NCBI RefSeq assembly: GCF_003931855.1
Contig: NZ_CP034248.1
Location: 4,464,001-4,528,000 of the forward strand
Direction of reading: 5' to 3'
DNA from: Paenibacillus lentus
GTDB lineage: Bacteria > Bacillota > Bacilli > Paenibacillales > Paenibacillaceae
Length of the DNA stretch: 64,000 nt
Part shown: in pieces, positions 1-8,032 of the stretch
Position numbering within the stretch: the first letter of the stretch is position 1
Layout of the letters: each line of letters starts with the position of its first letter
Translations under genes and position numbers: made by a program
Notes under the pieces: generated by a model
What the model was told of the DNA's origin: nothing
Databases searched by the model: none
What the model saw: the letters and a program-made list of their open reading frames with translations, nothing else

Positions 1-673
1 TACATAATTCCTCCGCGTCAATTTTCACGGCAATCCGTTCGCTCGCAGGCTCCGCTGCCTCTATGAGCTTCTTGTCCGGCTCGGGCAGCTTGATTTCCCT
101 GTCCAAAATGGCTGCCACCTCATAAGCTGCACCCAGCATGCTCAAGCAATCGGATCTGTTCGGCGTAAGGTCAAAGTCGAGCACCTTATCATCCAGCCCC
201 AGCAGCTGTGCAATCGGCGTACCGATTTCGGTACCCTGAGGCAGCACAAGAATGCCTTCCTGCTGCTCCTTCGGAAGCAGCTTATCATTGAGGCCAAGCT
301 CCTTCGCAGAACAGATCATCCCTTGCGAGTGCACGCCGCGAAGCTTGGCTTTTTTGATATCGAGCCCGCCTGGAAGCTTTGCTCCAACAAGAGCGACAGG
401 CACCATTTGCCCGGCATCAACATTTTTGGCGCCGCACACGATTTGCAGCTCTTCCTCCTGGCCAGCATCGACGATACATACGTTCAGCTTATCCGCATCA
501 GGATGCTTTTCCTTGCTTTTGACGTAACCGGCAACAACTTTGGTGACTCCCTTATTCCGATTCTCAATCGCATCGATCTCGATCCCGGAACGGGTAATTT
601 GCTCTGCTAATTCCTCGATGACTACTTGATCCAAAGATACATATTCCGACAACCATTCGGTTGAAACTTTCAT
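1..673 (-). CDS. pheT: Phenylalanyl-tRNA synthetase beta subunit (partial, N-terminal part)
   Basis: The start codon is ATG at 673-671 behind an AAGGGAAC ribosome binding site. The reading frame then runs off the left edge, so only about 224 N-terminal residues are visible. The translation begins MKVSTEWLSEYV and continues into a tRNA-binding (EMAP/Arc1p-like) domain with the GYVKSKEKHPDADKLNVC signature typical of bacterial PheT. PheT pairs with PheS in the cytoplasm as an alpha2-beta2 enzyme that charges tRNA-Phe; the beta chain carries the editing and tRNA-binding domains. It lies 29 nt downstream of pheS on the same strand and is surely co-transcribed under the upstream T-box. No damage is seen in the visible portion. 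Confidence 0.96.
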   Translation of the reverse strand, partial: MKVSTEWLSEYVSLDQVVIEELAEQITRSGIEIDAIENRNKGVTKVVAGYVKSKEKHPDADKLNVCIVDAGQEEELQIVCGAKNVDAGQMVPVALVGAKLPGGLDIKKAKLRGVHSQGMICSAKELGLNDKLLPKEQQEGILVLPQGTEIGTPIAQLLGLDDKVLDFDLTPNRSDCLSMLGAAYEVAAILDREIKLPEPDKKLIEAAEPASERIAVKIDAEELC

Positions 674-702
674 GCTTAAGTTCCCTTCTTTCTTATACAG
701 GA

Positions 703-1737
703 TTAAATTCGGGCAAACTGCCCCAAGAAACGCATATCATTGTTAAAGAAATGACGAATATCGTCTACGCCGTATTTCAGCATCGCAATTCTCTCTACGC
801 CCATACCGAAGGCAAATCCGCTGTATTGCTCAGGGTCATACCCGCTCATTTCCAAGACGCGAGGATGTACCATACCACTGCCCAAAATTTCTAACCAGCC
901 AGTATTTTTACATACCCGACAGCCGTTTCCACCACACTTTACACAGGTAACGTCCACTTCGACGCTAGGCTCCGTGAATGGAAAAAAGCTTGGCCGCAGC
1001 CGGATTTGCGTATTCTGCCCGAACATTTCGCGGGTAAATTGCAGCAGAGTGCCTTTTAGATCGCTCATGCGAATATTTTTGCCGATAACGAGTCCTTCGA
1101 TCTGATGGAACTGGAACGAATGCGTAGCATCATCATCATCCCGACGGTAAACGCGGCCCGGGCAAATAACCTTGACTGGCACCTCCCCTTTCATCGCTTC
1201 CATCGTCCGTACCTGTACCGGAGAAGTCTGCGTACGCATCAGCAGTTCCTCGGTCAAATAGAAGGAGTCCTGCATATCGCGGGCGGGGTGATTTTTCGGC
1301 AAATTAAGAGCTTCAAAGTTATAATAGTCGGTCTCAACCTCAGGCCCCTCGGCAATACGGTAACCCATCCCGATAAAAATGTCCTCGATATCCTGAATAA
1401 CCTGGTTCAGCGGATGGATGCTCCCCTGCTTGAGAGGCCTTCCCGGCAATGTTACGTCTACTTTCTCCGCTGCAAGTCGCTCTTCCGTCTCAAGCCGCTG
1501 AAAATACTGCTGCTTCTCTTCAATTAAATCTTCGATCGCAGTGCGGACTTCATTAGCCACCTGTCCAATGACAGGGCGTTCCTCAGCGCTTAATCCACCC
1601 ATCCCCCGCAAGATTTCAGTTAACGCACCCTTCTTGCCCAAATATTTGACCCGAAGATCGTTTAATTGAGCGGCATCGGCCACGGACTTCAATTGAGCTA
1701 CTGCTTCCTGCTTCAGTGCTTCCAAACGTTCTTTCAT
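703..1737 (-). CDS. pheS: Phenylalanyl-tRNA synthetase alpha subunit
   Basis: This 344-residue protein is the normal length for bacterial PheS. An N-terminal coiled-coil tRNA-binding arm (about residues 1-90) is followed by a class II synthetase core. Visible motifs are [15 protein letters not shown], the motif-2 region [17 protein letters not shown], and the motif-3 region [14 protein letters not shown] near the C terminus. It also has a [12 protein letters not shown] cysteine cluster, seen in some Gram-positive PheS proteins. It catalyses ATP-dependent charging of tRNA-Phe together with PheT. The ATG follows AAGGAGG. It is the first gene of pheST and is controlled by the T-box leader upstream. 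Confidence 0.98.
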   Translation of the reverse strand: MKERLEALKQEAVAQLKSVADAAQLNDLRVKYLGKKGALTEILRGMGGLSAEERPVIGQVANEVRTAIEDLIEEKQQYFQRLETEERLAAEKVDVTLPGRPLKQGSIHPLNQVIQDIEDIFIGMGYRIAEGPEVETDYYNFEALNLPKNHPARDMQDSFYLTEELLMRTQTSPVQVRTMEAMKGEVPVKVICPGRVYRRDDDDATHSFQFHQIEGLVIGKNIRMSDLKGTLLQFTREMFGQNTQIRLRPSFFPFTEPSVEVDVTCVKCGGNGCRVCKNTGWLEILGSGMVHPRVLEMSGYDPEQYSGFAFGMGVERIAMLKYGVDDIRHFFNNDMRFLGQFARI

Positions 1738-1867
1738 GAATAATCCTCCTTAAGTTGAATAAGAAAAACGCGATCGGCAGACTCTTTGTGGAGACAAATG
1801 CGTTTATCGTTAGTTTTCCTTGCGATATCAGGAAGTTCTTGCTGTAAATTACTTATATTTTCTGATA

Positions 1868-2240
1868 TCTAAATAAAAAAAGCCTTTTCTCCCTGGAAAG
1901 GGACGAAAAGACCGTGGTACCACCCTTGTTAGAGCCTACAGCAGAATTGCAACACACATCATTAAATGATGCATTTCCGTAGATAAACAACGGCAAGCCT
2001 GCTAATGACTCTCACTCAAAGCGACGTAACGGGTCGCAGCCGGTATCCCCTACTAACGTCTGTATTAAACAAACGGTTCAAGGAACTGCTCCGGAGTGAA
2101 CTTCGGCAGTCTGATTCCCTAGAGACGCTCTCAATCTACGGCGACTCTTCCCTGTACGGAGGCTTCTGCTTACTCTTCTCCATCATTGCATTTACATTGT
2201 TTAAGGTCATCATCTCCGCACCTTATCGGCTACGGCTTAT
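1868..2240 (-). ncRNA. T-box leader of pheST
   Basis: On the minus strand, the conserved T-box motif AGGGTGGTACCACGGT (1926-1911) sits just before a terminator hairpin. That hairpin pairs CTTTTCgTCCCT with AGGGAGAAAAGG and ends in a run of T at about 1868-1880. The roughly 370-nt span between the promoter and pheS has the normal T-box size. T-box RNAs read the charging state of a tRNA: uncharged tRNA stabilises the antiterminator and lets transcription proceed. Position implies tRNA-Phe (specifier TTC), but I could not place the specifier loop with certainty by eye. Confidence 0.93.
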
Positions 2241-2245
2241 CTGTT

Positions 2246-2274
2246 ATTATATGCAAAGTTTATAGCGATGGCAA
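2246..2274 (-). promoter_or_regulatory. Sigma-A promoter of the pheST T-box
   Basis: Reading the minus strand, TTGCCA (2274-2269) and a perfect TATAAT (2251-2246) are separated by 17 bp, directly upstream of the T-box leader. Near-consensus boxes with ideal spacing make this the likely pheST promoter. Confidence 0.85.
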
Positions 2275-2364
2275 GGGTTGGCGCTGCCGATAGTAAGTTT
2301 CCTTTGTCGGGATAAAGAAATATGCTACATTATATTCATTGCACATCACTAAGGAGTGGAATTC

Positions 2365-2577
2365 ATGAGCGGCACTATACGCAGTCATATTAAGCAAGGC
2401 CTAACCGTTGATATCGTGCTTAAAAAAGATCAAGCCACTGGAAGACTGACGCGCGGCATCGTCAAAGACATCCTCACCAACTCAGCGAATCATCCACATG
2501 GAATTAAGGTGCGTCTTCAAGACGGCCAAGTCGGCCGCGTCAAAGCGGTTATCACGAATTCCGAAGGCGAAGCCTAA
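2365..2577 (+). CDS. YwbE-family small protein
   Basis: This is a small (70-residue), basic protein of the YwbE family (DUF2196), beginning MSGTIRSHIKQG and including the conserved GIVKDILTNSANHPHGIKVRL stretch in broken form. I placed the start at ATG 2365 because AAGGAG lies 8 nt upstream; an in-frame GTG at 2356 overlaps that site. The function of this widespread family is unknown. The gene stands alone, divergent from pheST, and is followed by hairpins at 2600-2657. Confidence in the family is high; no function can be assigned. Confidence 0.88.
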   Translation: MSGTIRSHIKQGLTVDIVLKKDQATGRLTRGIVKDILTNSANHPHGIKVRLQDGQVGRVKAVITNSEGEA

Positions 2578-2624
2578 ACGGAGATTCACCCTTGAGATGA
2601 CGCCCATGCTGGGCGTACGATGTA

Positions 2625-2657
2625 AAAAGAACAGACAGCGTAGCTGCCCGTTCTTTT
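2625..2657 (+). terminator. Rho-independent terminator after the ywbE-like gene
   Basis: An AAAAGAAC...GTTCTTTT stem encloses a secondary GCAGC-type stem and ends in a T run. A separate hairpin (ACGCCCA TGC TGGGCGT, 2600-2616) precedes it. Confidence 0.7.
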
Positions 2658-2740
2658 GCGAGTTTCACCAAAATCTTCGATCTTGTCTGCGATCTCTTGA
2701 TCTGCGGTAGTCTTGTTCATCCCGTTCTCATCCCGTTCAT

Positions 2741-2984
2741 TTAGGGTAAGCTCTCCTTCTTCCAGTGGGGATCTACAAGCACGAGAATACGGCTATACTC
2801 TACATAATTGCTAAATTCCTCGGCTTCACTCTCGGGAATACTCTTTATTCCTGCCGACGACTGATATATCATCGACCGAATAGCCATGCTTTTTCAAATC
2901 CTCTAATGCATTTGTTGCATCCTGTTCCGTAGCTATGTCTGCGTGCGTAACCAATTGCCTTTCGAAAGCATAAAGTATATTTCA
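2741..2984 (-). pseudogene. Frameshifted remnant of a YflT-like general stress protein
   Basis: On the minus strand a frame without a normal start reads ...ERQLVTHADIATEQDATN, then ALEDLKKHGYSVDDISVVGR, and stops at 2826-2828. A second frame then gives SEAEEFSNYVEYSRILVLVD and stops at 2741. Together these resemble the two halves of a YflT/general-stress-17M domain (residue repeats of the 'LKxxGYxxDDISVV ... GxILVLVD' type). The break and missing middle indicate a decayed gene. The family assignment comes from recalled motifs only. Confidence 0.5.
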
Positions 2985-3031
2985 AAGGGTTTATAAGGAT
3001 TAAAAGTACTTAATGGAAGAAGGGAGTTCCT

Positions 3032-3322
3032 ATGGCTTCTCCGTCAAAAAACGGAAAATCAAAAGCTTCCTCATCCAAATCCAAAAAAAATAAAAGCCTA
3101 GAATATACCGTCGCAGCGCTTTTATTGACCGGAAAATTAAGAGTCGATTCCGTGCAGTTATTTAGAGAAGCATCGTTGGTCATCACCTTAACTGGCCAAT
3201 ACAAAACGCTGGCTATGAACGGTACGAATATAGATAAGATGGTTAAGTTTTTGGATAATAACGGGGATATGACGTTAAACGAAGTGATTGAGGCTCTAAA
3301 GAAAAAAACAAATAATTCTTAA
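3032..3322 (+). CDS. Small conserved hypothetical protein with a Lys/Ser-rich N terminus
   Basis: This 96-residue protein is not one I recognise. The first 24 residues are almost entirely Lys, Ser, Ala and Asn, a basic and probably disordered tail. The rest (about 25-96) looks like a small folded helix/strand domain: LEYTVAALLLTGKLRVDSVQ, then GTNIDKMVKFLDNNGDMTLN, ending in a charged helix. There is no signal peptide or membrane segment. AAGGGAG lies 5 nt before the ATG. A 39-residue membrane peptide follows 15 nt downstream and is probably co-transcribed. The length and good ribosome binding site support a real gene. Confidence 0.7.
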   Translation: MASPSKNGKSKASSSKSKKNKSLEYTVAALLLTGKLRVDSVQLFREASLVITLTGQYKTLAMNGTNIDKMVKFLDNNGDMTLNEVIEALKKKTNNS

Positions 3323-3337
3323 GTTGGAGGGATAAGA

Positions 3338-3457
3338 ATGGGCAGCTTCAATGGTGAGGCTTTCGCCGAGCTAGTCATTATATTGATCATTGCGGGATTG
3401 TTTTTCTACGGATCTACAGATATTGAAAACCTCACGACTGCACCGACAAATGATTAA
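3338..3457 (+). CDS. Very small membrane peptide
   Basis: A 39-residue ORF starts at ATG 3338 behind GGAGG. It reads MGSFNGEAFAEL, then a single hydrophobic helix (about residues 13-26, VIILIIAGLFFYG), then a polar tail ending TAPTND. The form recalls the YjcZ-like short sporulation/membrane peptides of Bacilli, but the Gly/Tyr-rich head of that family is absent, so I assign no name. It sits directly after the 96-residue gene. Confidence 0.55.
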   Translation: MGSFNGEAFAELVIILIIAGLFFYGSTDIENLTTAPTND

Positions 3458-3635
3458 ACTTCCACTAAACAACAAAAAACTGCCCTAGCTGTACTTATCT
3501 ACATTTGAAGCGGTAACGTGACCCAGCAGGCTATTCCTCTTCAAAAGTCAATATGCCATGGGTCTGTTCAAGCCTTTATCGTCCATGACGAACATGTCCT
3601 CATAGATTCGAAATCAATACATTCATTCACAATCA

Positions 3636-3687
3636 CCGTATAAAAATAACCACTGAGCATTATAGCTCAGCGGTTATTTTTATACGG
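3636..3687. terminator. Bidirectional terminator hairpin
   Basis: A near-perfect 23-bp stem (CCGTATAAAAATAACC... pairing with ...GGTTATTTTTATACGG) with a 5-nt loop has A-rich and T-rich arms on either side. It can terminate the rightward small genes and the leftward CotF-like genes. Confidence 0.8.
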
Positions 3688-3697
3688 TGGATATCAC

Positions 3698-3994
3698 TCA
3701 GATGGGCAAAGACAATGCTTTGTCTGCATTTTGAATATCCATTTGAATTTGTTGGTCTGGATCATAAGCATTATAATATCCATTAACCTTCATATAGTTA
3801 AAAATCTGCTCATGAAGACTTACTGCTTTGTTTAATTGATCGCAAAGGATATTTCTCACCTCAGGTGTCGCCGCTTCGGAAAGCGCCGCTGCATAATTCT
3901 TAATGCCGCTCTTGGCCGAAATCAATAAATCAGAAGCTATAACCTGATCAGTCATTGCATTCATCCCGGTCATATTTGACATGGTTGTGTTCAT
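3698..3994 (-). CDS. CotF-like spore coat protein
   Basis: This 98-residue protein has the all-helical, four-helix-bundle-like pattern of the CotF/YhcQ spore coat family: DQVIASDLLISAKSGIKNYA, then a segment with EVRNILCDQLNKAVSLHEQI, then FNYMKVNGYYNAYDPDQQIQ. The Met/Asn/Thr-rich N terminus and the 'MKxNGYYNAYD' end are typical. These proteins are laid on the spore surface late in sporulation. The ATG follows AAGGAGG. The small gene at 4006-4191, whose product resembles the same family, lies 11 nt upstream on the same strand, so the two form an operon. No sporulation promoter was identified by eye. Confidence 0.85.
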   Translation of the reverse strand: MNTTMSNMTGMNAMTDQVIASDLLISAKSGIKNYAAALSEAATPEVRNILCDQLNKAVSLHEQIFNYMKVNGYYNAYDPDQQIQMDIQNADKALSLPI

Positions 3995-4005
3995 TTCTAA
4001 CCTCC

Positions 4006-4191
4006 TTATATGAGTAAGTTTCTTAACTCTTGAATATCTTCAGTTCCACTACGTACATCATTTTCTAGGATCGTCTTTAAGTTTGGATCAATTACCATAG
4101 GCATCATTGTCTGGACTTTGGTAAGGCAAGTAGTTTTAAAGTTAAGCAATTCATGAAGCTCTAATTTTTCATGTACGCCTAGTTCTGGCAT
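4006..4191 (-). CDS. Small spore-coat-associated helical protein
   Basis: A 61-residue helical protein begins MPELGVHEKLELHELLNFKT and ends IQELRNLLI. Such short proteins commonly precede CotF-like coat genes in Bacillus and Paenibacillus, and the helix pattern resembles the first half of the CotF domain. GGGGGGAT precedes the ATG. It is the first gene of a two-gene unit with the CotF-like gene. A spore coat role is inferred from context and the family resemblance. Confidence 0.72.
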   Translation of the reverse strand: MPELGVHEKLELHELLNFKTTCLTKVQTMMPMVIDPNLKTILENDVRSGTEDIQELRNLLI

Positions 4192-4355
4192 AGTAATCCC
4201 CCCTTCTGCAGCTTGTTATTTCCTTTATCTAAATAAATTATGCTTTTTAGATTGTGCCGCTAAGATCCAAACCTTCCCATCGGAATGGAATGAAACGCTC
4301 GCACTTTAACACATAATAGAACAAACCATTAGCATTCTGTAGGGGAGTGGTAAAA

Positions 4356-5201
4356 ATGAATCAGAACATGGAGTACGGCCATGATTACAGATTTATTCCA
4401 GCAACTTCATTGAAAAGTGGTTCTGGCATTGAGGTGCTGCCTGATTTATTATGCTACACCGTCCAGATTGTCAACTTCTGTTTAGTCGGTGATCCGAATA
4501 AAGAGGATTTTGTTGTAGTAGATGCCGGAATGCCAGGGTCTGCTAATGAGATCATTTCTGTCGCCGAAGAACGCTTTGGCGTAAACAGCCGACCAAAGGC
4601 GATCATTTTGACGCATGGCCATTTTGATCATGTCGGAGCGTTAATTGAACTTGTCAAACATTGGAGAGTTCCAGTCTATGCGCATCAATTGGAGCTGCCT
4701 TACCTAACAGGGCAAAAGAGCTACCCTGAACCAGATCCAACGGTCGAAGGCGGAATGGTGGCGAAAATGTCCCCCATGTTCCCTAATGAAGCGATAAACT
4801 TAGGGAAGAACGTACAAATATTACCTTCTGATGGAACGGTACCTCATATGGCTGGGTTTAAATGGATTCATACTCCTGGACATGCTCCGGGCCATATTTC
4901 GTTATTTAGGGAGAAAGACCGGTCGTTAATCGCAGGGGATGCCTTTGTTACGGTCAAACAGGAATACCTGTACAAAGTATTCACTCAGGAACAAGAGATA
5001 AGCGGGCCCCCTCGCTATCTAACAACGGACTGGATGGCTGCTAAAGCATCGGTCATTAAGCTAGCTGAGCTACAACCTGCAGTTGCTATTACTGGGCATG
5101 GGGTACCCATGTCAGGTGAATTACTTACTACAAGTTTAGAGAAACTTGTTAACGAATTTGATCAGAGGGCTGTACCTAATTACGGAAAATATGTAAACTA
5201 A
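4356..5201 (+). CDS. MBL-fold metallo-hydrolase
   Basis: This is a 281-residue metallo-beta-lactamase-fold enzyme. The metal motif THGHFDHVGAL (HxHxDH), the downstream HTPGHAPGHISLF histidine, GDAFV and the late GHGVPMSG histidine are all present, so a binuclear zinc site is expected. Substrate is unknown; glyoxalase II-like or lactonase-like chemistry is possible. The start at ATG 4356 follows GGGGAG by 9 nt; an in-frame GTG at 4347 sits too close to that site. There is no signal peptide, so it is cytoplasmic. It is a single gene between the coat genes and a convergent secreted-protein gene. Confidence 0.88.
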   Translation: MNQNMEYGHDYRFIPATSLKSGSGIEVLPDLLCYTVQIVNFCLVGDPNKEDFVVVDAGMPGSANEIISVAEERFGVNSRPKAIILTHGHFDHVGALIELVKHWRVPVYAHQLELPYLTGQKSYPEPDPTVEGGMVAKMSPMFPNEAINLGKNVQILPSDGTVPHMAGFKWIHTPGHAPGHISLFREKDRSLIAGDAFVTVKQEYLYKVFTQEQEISGPPRYLTTDWMAAKASVIKLAELQPAVAITGHGVPMSGELLTTSLEKLVNEFDQRAVPNYGKYVN

Positions 5202-5261
5202 AATACCTTTTTAATAAAAACGAAATTCCTTATTTTCAAATAGAAGCTTAAGCAACATAAT

Positions 5262-5283
5262 AAAATGGGGCCATAGCGGCCCC
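5262..5283 (-). terminator. Terminator downstream of the secreted-protein gene
   Basis: On the minus strand GGGGCC and GGCCCC pair around a 5-nt loop and are followed by ATTTTATTAT. It lies about 120 nt past the stop of the gene ending at 5403. Confidence 0.6.
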
Positions 5284-5402
5284 TAAGTTTAACTTGGAAT
5301 TCTGAACTGATATAATGCAGCCCTATGAATAGGTCCCGGCAGTGGTTAAAAGTAACAACGACAACCACGCGCGCCATATTCACCAATTTTCAAATTACTT
5401 CG

Positions 5403-5894
5403 TCAGAACTGCCTTGCATTAATGTTAAGAGCGTATTTATCTCCGGTTTTATTGTAGATATAAACTTTCCAATCCCCGATTAATCCATGACCAAGCATTT
5501 CCTCAAAGCTTATTGTTTTTTGACTCCCCAAGCTTAGTTCATAACCATCAACAATTATATGGTCATTCCGACCGATGTTGATAAACACAGCTGAATCACC
5601 ATTATTTTCAACCCGCACATTCATATTTACGCCATTTTCTGGCGCTGTCGTAAATTCGCCAGTATATGCTGCAGAACCAGTATGATGAACATTATTAATA
5701 AGTTGCACATCCATTGGATCGATTATGTTGTCATCAATAATTTCCACTTTAATGTTGGATGCTTCTTTTGTAACGGGTAATGTTGCCACAGATTGATCAG
5801 ACACCGGAGATACGCTTCCAGCCGTAAATATGACCAAGGCAGAAGATAACATAGCCAGTATGGTTAAAACAGCAAAAACTTTTGTTTTCTTCAG
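5403..5894 (-). CDS. Secreted hypothetical protein, probable CTG start
   Basis: The first ATG in frame is at 5852, but it has no ribosome binding site and cuts into a hydrophobic stretch. Upstream in the same frame, a CTG at 5894-5892 follows AGGAGGT by 9 nt and gives LKKTKVFAVLTILAMLSSAL, a textbook signal peptide. I therefore call a 163-residue secreted protein starting at CTG. The mature part is beta-rich (VEIIDDNIIDPMDVQLINN; GVNMNVRVENNGDSAVFINI) and ends ALNINARQF. I recognise no domain; it may be a small cell-surface beta-sandwich. Start choice is inference from the ribosome binding site and signal peptide. Confidence 0.75.
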   Translation of the reverse strand: MKKTKVFAVLTILAMLSSALVIFTAGSVSPVSDQSVATLPVTKEASNIKVEIIDDNIIDPMDVQLINNVHHTGSAAYTGEFTTAPENGVNMNVRVENNGDSAVFINIGRNDHIIVDGYELSLGSQKTISFEEMLGHGLIGDWKVYIYNKTGDKYALNINARQF

Positions 5895-6020
5895 GACTTG
5901 TATACCTCCTAAAATAGTTGATTTTACATAAATAAATAATTTTCGAATAAATAGATTACAAACACCTAAGCCAATGAGTTATTCTTTCCGATAACAACTA
6001 ACTTTTACCCACCAAAAGAA

Positions 6021-6073
6021 CACGCATTATTTAATTATGCGCATTTCGTATTGGCACGCATAAATAATGCGTG
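6021..6073. repeat. Perfect 13-bp inverted repeat, 27-bp spacer
   Basis: CACGCATTATTTA at 6021-6033 is the exact reverse complement of TAAATAATGCGTG at 6061-6073. Neither arm is followed by a T run, so it is not an obvious terminator; its role is unknown. Confidence 0.7.
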
Positions 6074-6303
6074 CATAACAAAGATCAAGAGAGGAGGTCA
6101 GGCGGTGGGGAAACAGCGAATGGTTCGTAAAGTATCCGGTAGTCGTGGAGCGAACCAATACTAATTTGGCTGGCATTTAGCTGCGGGACCCCTTCACCAA
6201 ATTATACCATTTATTTATTCAATCTGCTAAGGATATTGCCCACAAGGCTGCCCCCTCCTTCTTTGTTAATCCTGAGCATAGGCTCAGCTCCTTAAAGGCA
6301 TAA

Positions 6304-6331
6304 TAAAAGGCCCCGCTAATCAGCGAGACCT
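6304..6331 (-). terminator. Terminator after the copper-amine-oxidase-domain protein gene
   Basis: On the minus strand AGGTCTCGCT and AGCGGGGCCT pair around GATT and are followed by TTTTATTA, 13 nt past the stop codon. Confidence 0.8.
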
Positions 6332-6343
6332 AATTTGTGGTTA

Positions 6344-7111
6344 TTATTTTGTTTTGAACCAAACTCCGCCAGTTCCGTCATACTTCCTCTCAAACACAAC
6401 CAATGGCGATTCATCATTTTTCTTAACTTGAAAGGCTACCCATCCTTCACTGGACGATCCAACGTAAATACTAGCATCGAGTTTTGGTTCAGGCGTGACA
6501 ACCAACGGATAGTCATAAGCAGTTCCCGAAGTGGAAACTAGTGTAAAGTCACCGCCCCAGAGACGAACGGCAGCATCTTGTTTATCATTTCTAGTAATTG
6601 TAACTTTAGCTTTTATTAGCATGTATTCGTGTCCAGCATCTGGCTCGCTATTAAACATATTAGCCTCTTGTATCATTTGCCAGGCTTGCTCACCTCGAAT
6701 GACTTGCGAGATATTTACACTGCCGCCATAATCACTAAATGTGTCCTTCACAGTAAATGGAAGCGTTGTTCCGATTTCCGCCGGATTAGATCTACTATTC
6801 GTACTCGACTCCGTATTTGTAGTAGCTTCTTGGCTAGGAGCACCTGGAGTATTAGGAATAGTAGCATTCCCCGCACTATTAATCGTAATCGTACTCGTAG
6901 CACTATCATACGAGACTGTTGCACCTAGCATCTCTGACACTGCCCGCAAAGGTACGTATGTTGTATCATTAATTGTTTTCACTTCTGCTGTAGCCGCCTT
7001 GCCATTAACAATCAGCTTCAACTTCCCTGCACCGTAAGCCCCAGCAGCAAATGACGATAGGGCTATCGCAGCAACACTCAAAGACAATAATAGCTTAAAC
7101 CTTTTAGTCAC
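6344..7111 (-). CDS. Secreted protein with copper amine oxidase N-terminal domain and DUF4352-like domain
   Basis: This 255-residue protein starts at GTG 7111 behind GAGGGG. Residues 1-27 form a signal peptide (LLLSLSVAAIALSSFAAGAYG). Residues about 30-80 are a copper-amine-oxidase N-terminal (stalk) domain: KLIVNGKAATAEVKTINDTTYVPLRAVSEMLGA in broken form, then YDSATSTITI. A Ser/Thr/Asn-rich linker (about 85-112) leads to a C-terminal beta-sandwich resembling DUF4352 (about 115-250), including YMLIKAKVTI and GWVAFQV. Many Paenibacillus surface proteins share this stalk domain. No enzymatic activity is implied; a cell-envelope or environmental sensing role is likely. Confidence 0.82.
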   Translation of the reverse strand: MTKRFKLLLSLSVAAIALSSFAAGAYGAGKLKLIVNGKAATAEVKTINDTTYVPLRAVSEMLGATVSYDSATSTITINSAGNATIPNTPGAPSQEATTNTESSTNSRSNPAEIGTTLPFTVKDTFSDYGGSVNISQVIRGEQAWQMIQEANMFNSEPDAGHEYMLIKAKVTITRNDKQDAAVRLWGGDFTLVSTSGTAYDYPLVVTPEPKLDASIYVGSSSEGWVAFQVKKNDESPLVVFERKYDGTGGVWFKTK

Positions 7112-7352
7112 CTAATCCCCTCATTCCTTAAAATATAGGAATATAGTACCATGATTTGGGAGTTAGGTTAAGGATTAATTTTCCAGGTTCTTCAAAGCTT
7201 CATTTACTAGTTTTAGTTACTTAGTGCATTTTTAGATGTCGGCCTCATATGTTGCTATGTTCTTTGCCCCAGCGATTTAGACCAAGGACCTGATGGTCAT
7301 GAGTAGTCAGCACTGGCAAGTAGGCCGAAACGAGCGACGACAGTAGAAAGAA

Positions 7353-7797
7353 ATGCGATCCAAGAAGCAGGCATACACCCGCGCGGAGGTTAAAAAGCTC
7401 CTGACTGCCCTTTACAAGCTCCCAGACCGTTGGCGGCTATATTTTTACTGGAGCAATCCTTGGAGGCTTCAGAAGAGGCGAATTGCTAGCCGTAGAGTGG
7501 ACAGACATTGACCATGAGCGTGGAGCAATATGGATCGAGAAGCAAATTACAGCTACTTGGTCAAAGTTTCTGGAGAAGAGTCAGCTTCCGCATGTAAAGT
7601 TGCATGGCCTACGTCATACTGCCGGCATGCTACTGCGAGAATCGGGGATTGATCTTAAAACGATCCAGGAGAGACTACGCCACACCAAACTTGATACGAC
7701 TGCAAACATCTATACGCATGAGTCGGAAGAAATCAATCGGGCTGCAGCCGATTCCCTAGAGAGTCTAAACCCGCAATTATTCAAATTTGCCCCCTAA
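7353..7797 (+). pseudogene. Broken phage-type tyrosine integrase (C-terminal remnant)
   Basis: One frame from ATG 7353 reads QAYTRAEVKKLLTALYKLPD and then loses frame near 7445. A second frame continues GAILGGFRRGELLAVEWTDI, with the first catalytic Arg region RRGE. It ends with LHGLRHTAGMLLRESGIDLK, QERLRHTKLDTTANIYTH and the stop at 7797. The HxLRHT box, the LGH-like RHT and the catalytic Tyr (NIYTH) are recognisable. The N-terminal half is missing, there is a frameshift, and about 60 residues between the ARM and HxxR motifs are deleted. It is a dead integrase left beside two tRNA genes, a favoured integration site for genomic islands. Confidence 0.85.
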
Positions 7798-7846
7798 CCT
7801 GCCCCCTAAACCAAAAAACGTCTATTCTTTGTCGAATTTTACGCAA

Positions 7847-7874
7847 AAGAAAAACCCTTGCGCACCAAGGGTTT
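7847..7874 (-). terminator. Terminator of the tRNA unit
   Basis: On the minus strand AAACCCTTG and CAAGGGTTT pair around a 5-nt loop and are followed by TTCTTTTG, just past the tRNA-Gly gene. It likely ends a short tRNA-Pro-tRNA-Gly transcript. Confidence 0.75.
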
Positions 7875-7893
7875 CAGAAGATTTTTTAGAGTA

Positions 7894-7964
7894 AGCGGGT
7901 GATGGGAATCGAACCCACGCTATTAGCTTGGAAGGCTAAAGTTCTACCATTGAACTACACCCGC
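7894..7964 (-). tRNA. tRNA-Gly (anticodon TCC)
   Basis: The 71-nt minus-strand sequence folds as a cloverleaf: acceptor GCGGGTG/CACCCGC, D arm AGTTCAATGGTAGAAC, anticodon loop CTTCCAA, T arm GTGGGTTCGATTCCCAT, discriminator T. CCA is not encoded. Confidence 0.97.
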
Positions 7965-8032
7965 ATTGGTGACCACAAAAGTGATTTACAAAGCGAATTC
8001 TGATTACTTTTGCAGTGTTATTCATATAGTGG

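Larger units (their letters stand above)
5895..6343. other. Intergenic stretch with inverted repeat and terminator
   Basis: This 449-bp gap between two minus-strand secreted-protein genes is AT-rich at 5930-5990. It contains a perfect 13-bp inverted repeat (listed separately), a possible 19-codon ORF starting GTG at about 6104 behind GAGGAGGT (ending ...RGANQY, not called), and the terminator of the next gene at 6304-6331. Nothing else is evident. Confidence 0.6.

Noticed and set aside
3480-3560. Minus-strand LLGHVTASNVDKYS-like text resembling an integrase tail
   Set aside because: Only about 18 codons with a stop just upstream and no other integrase motifs; too short to support a feature.
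6104-6163. 19-codon GTG ORF behind GAGGAGGT (VGKQRMVRKVSGSRGANQY)
   Set aside because: A good ribosome binding site, but very short and unrecognised; could be a leader peptide or chance.
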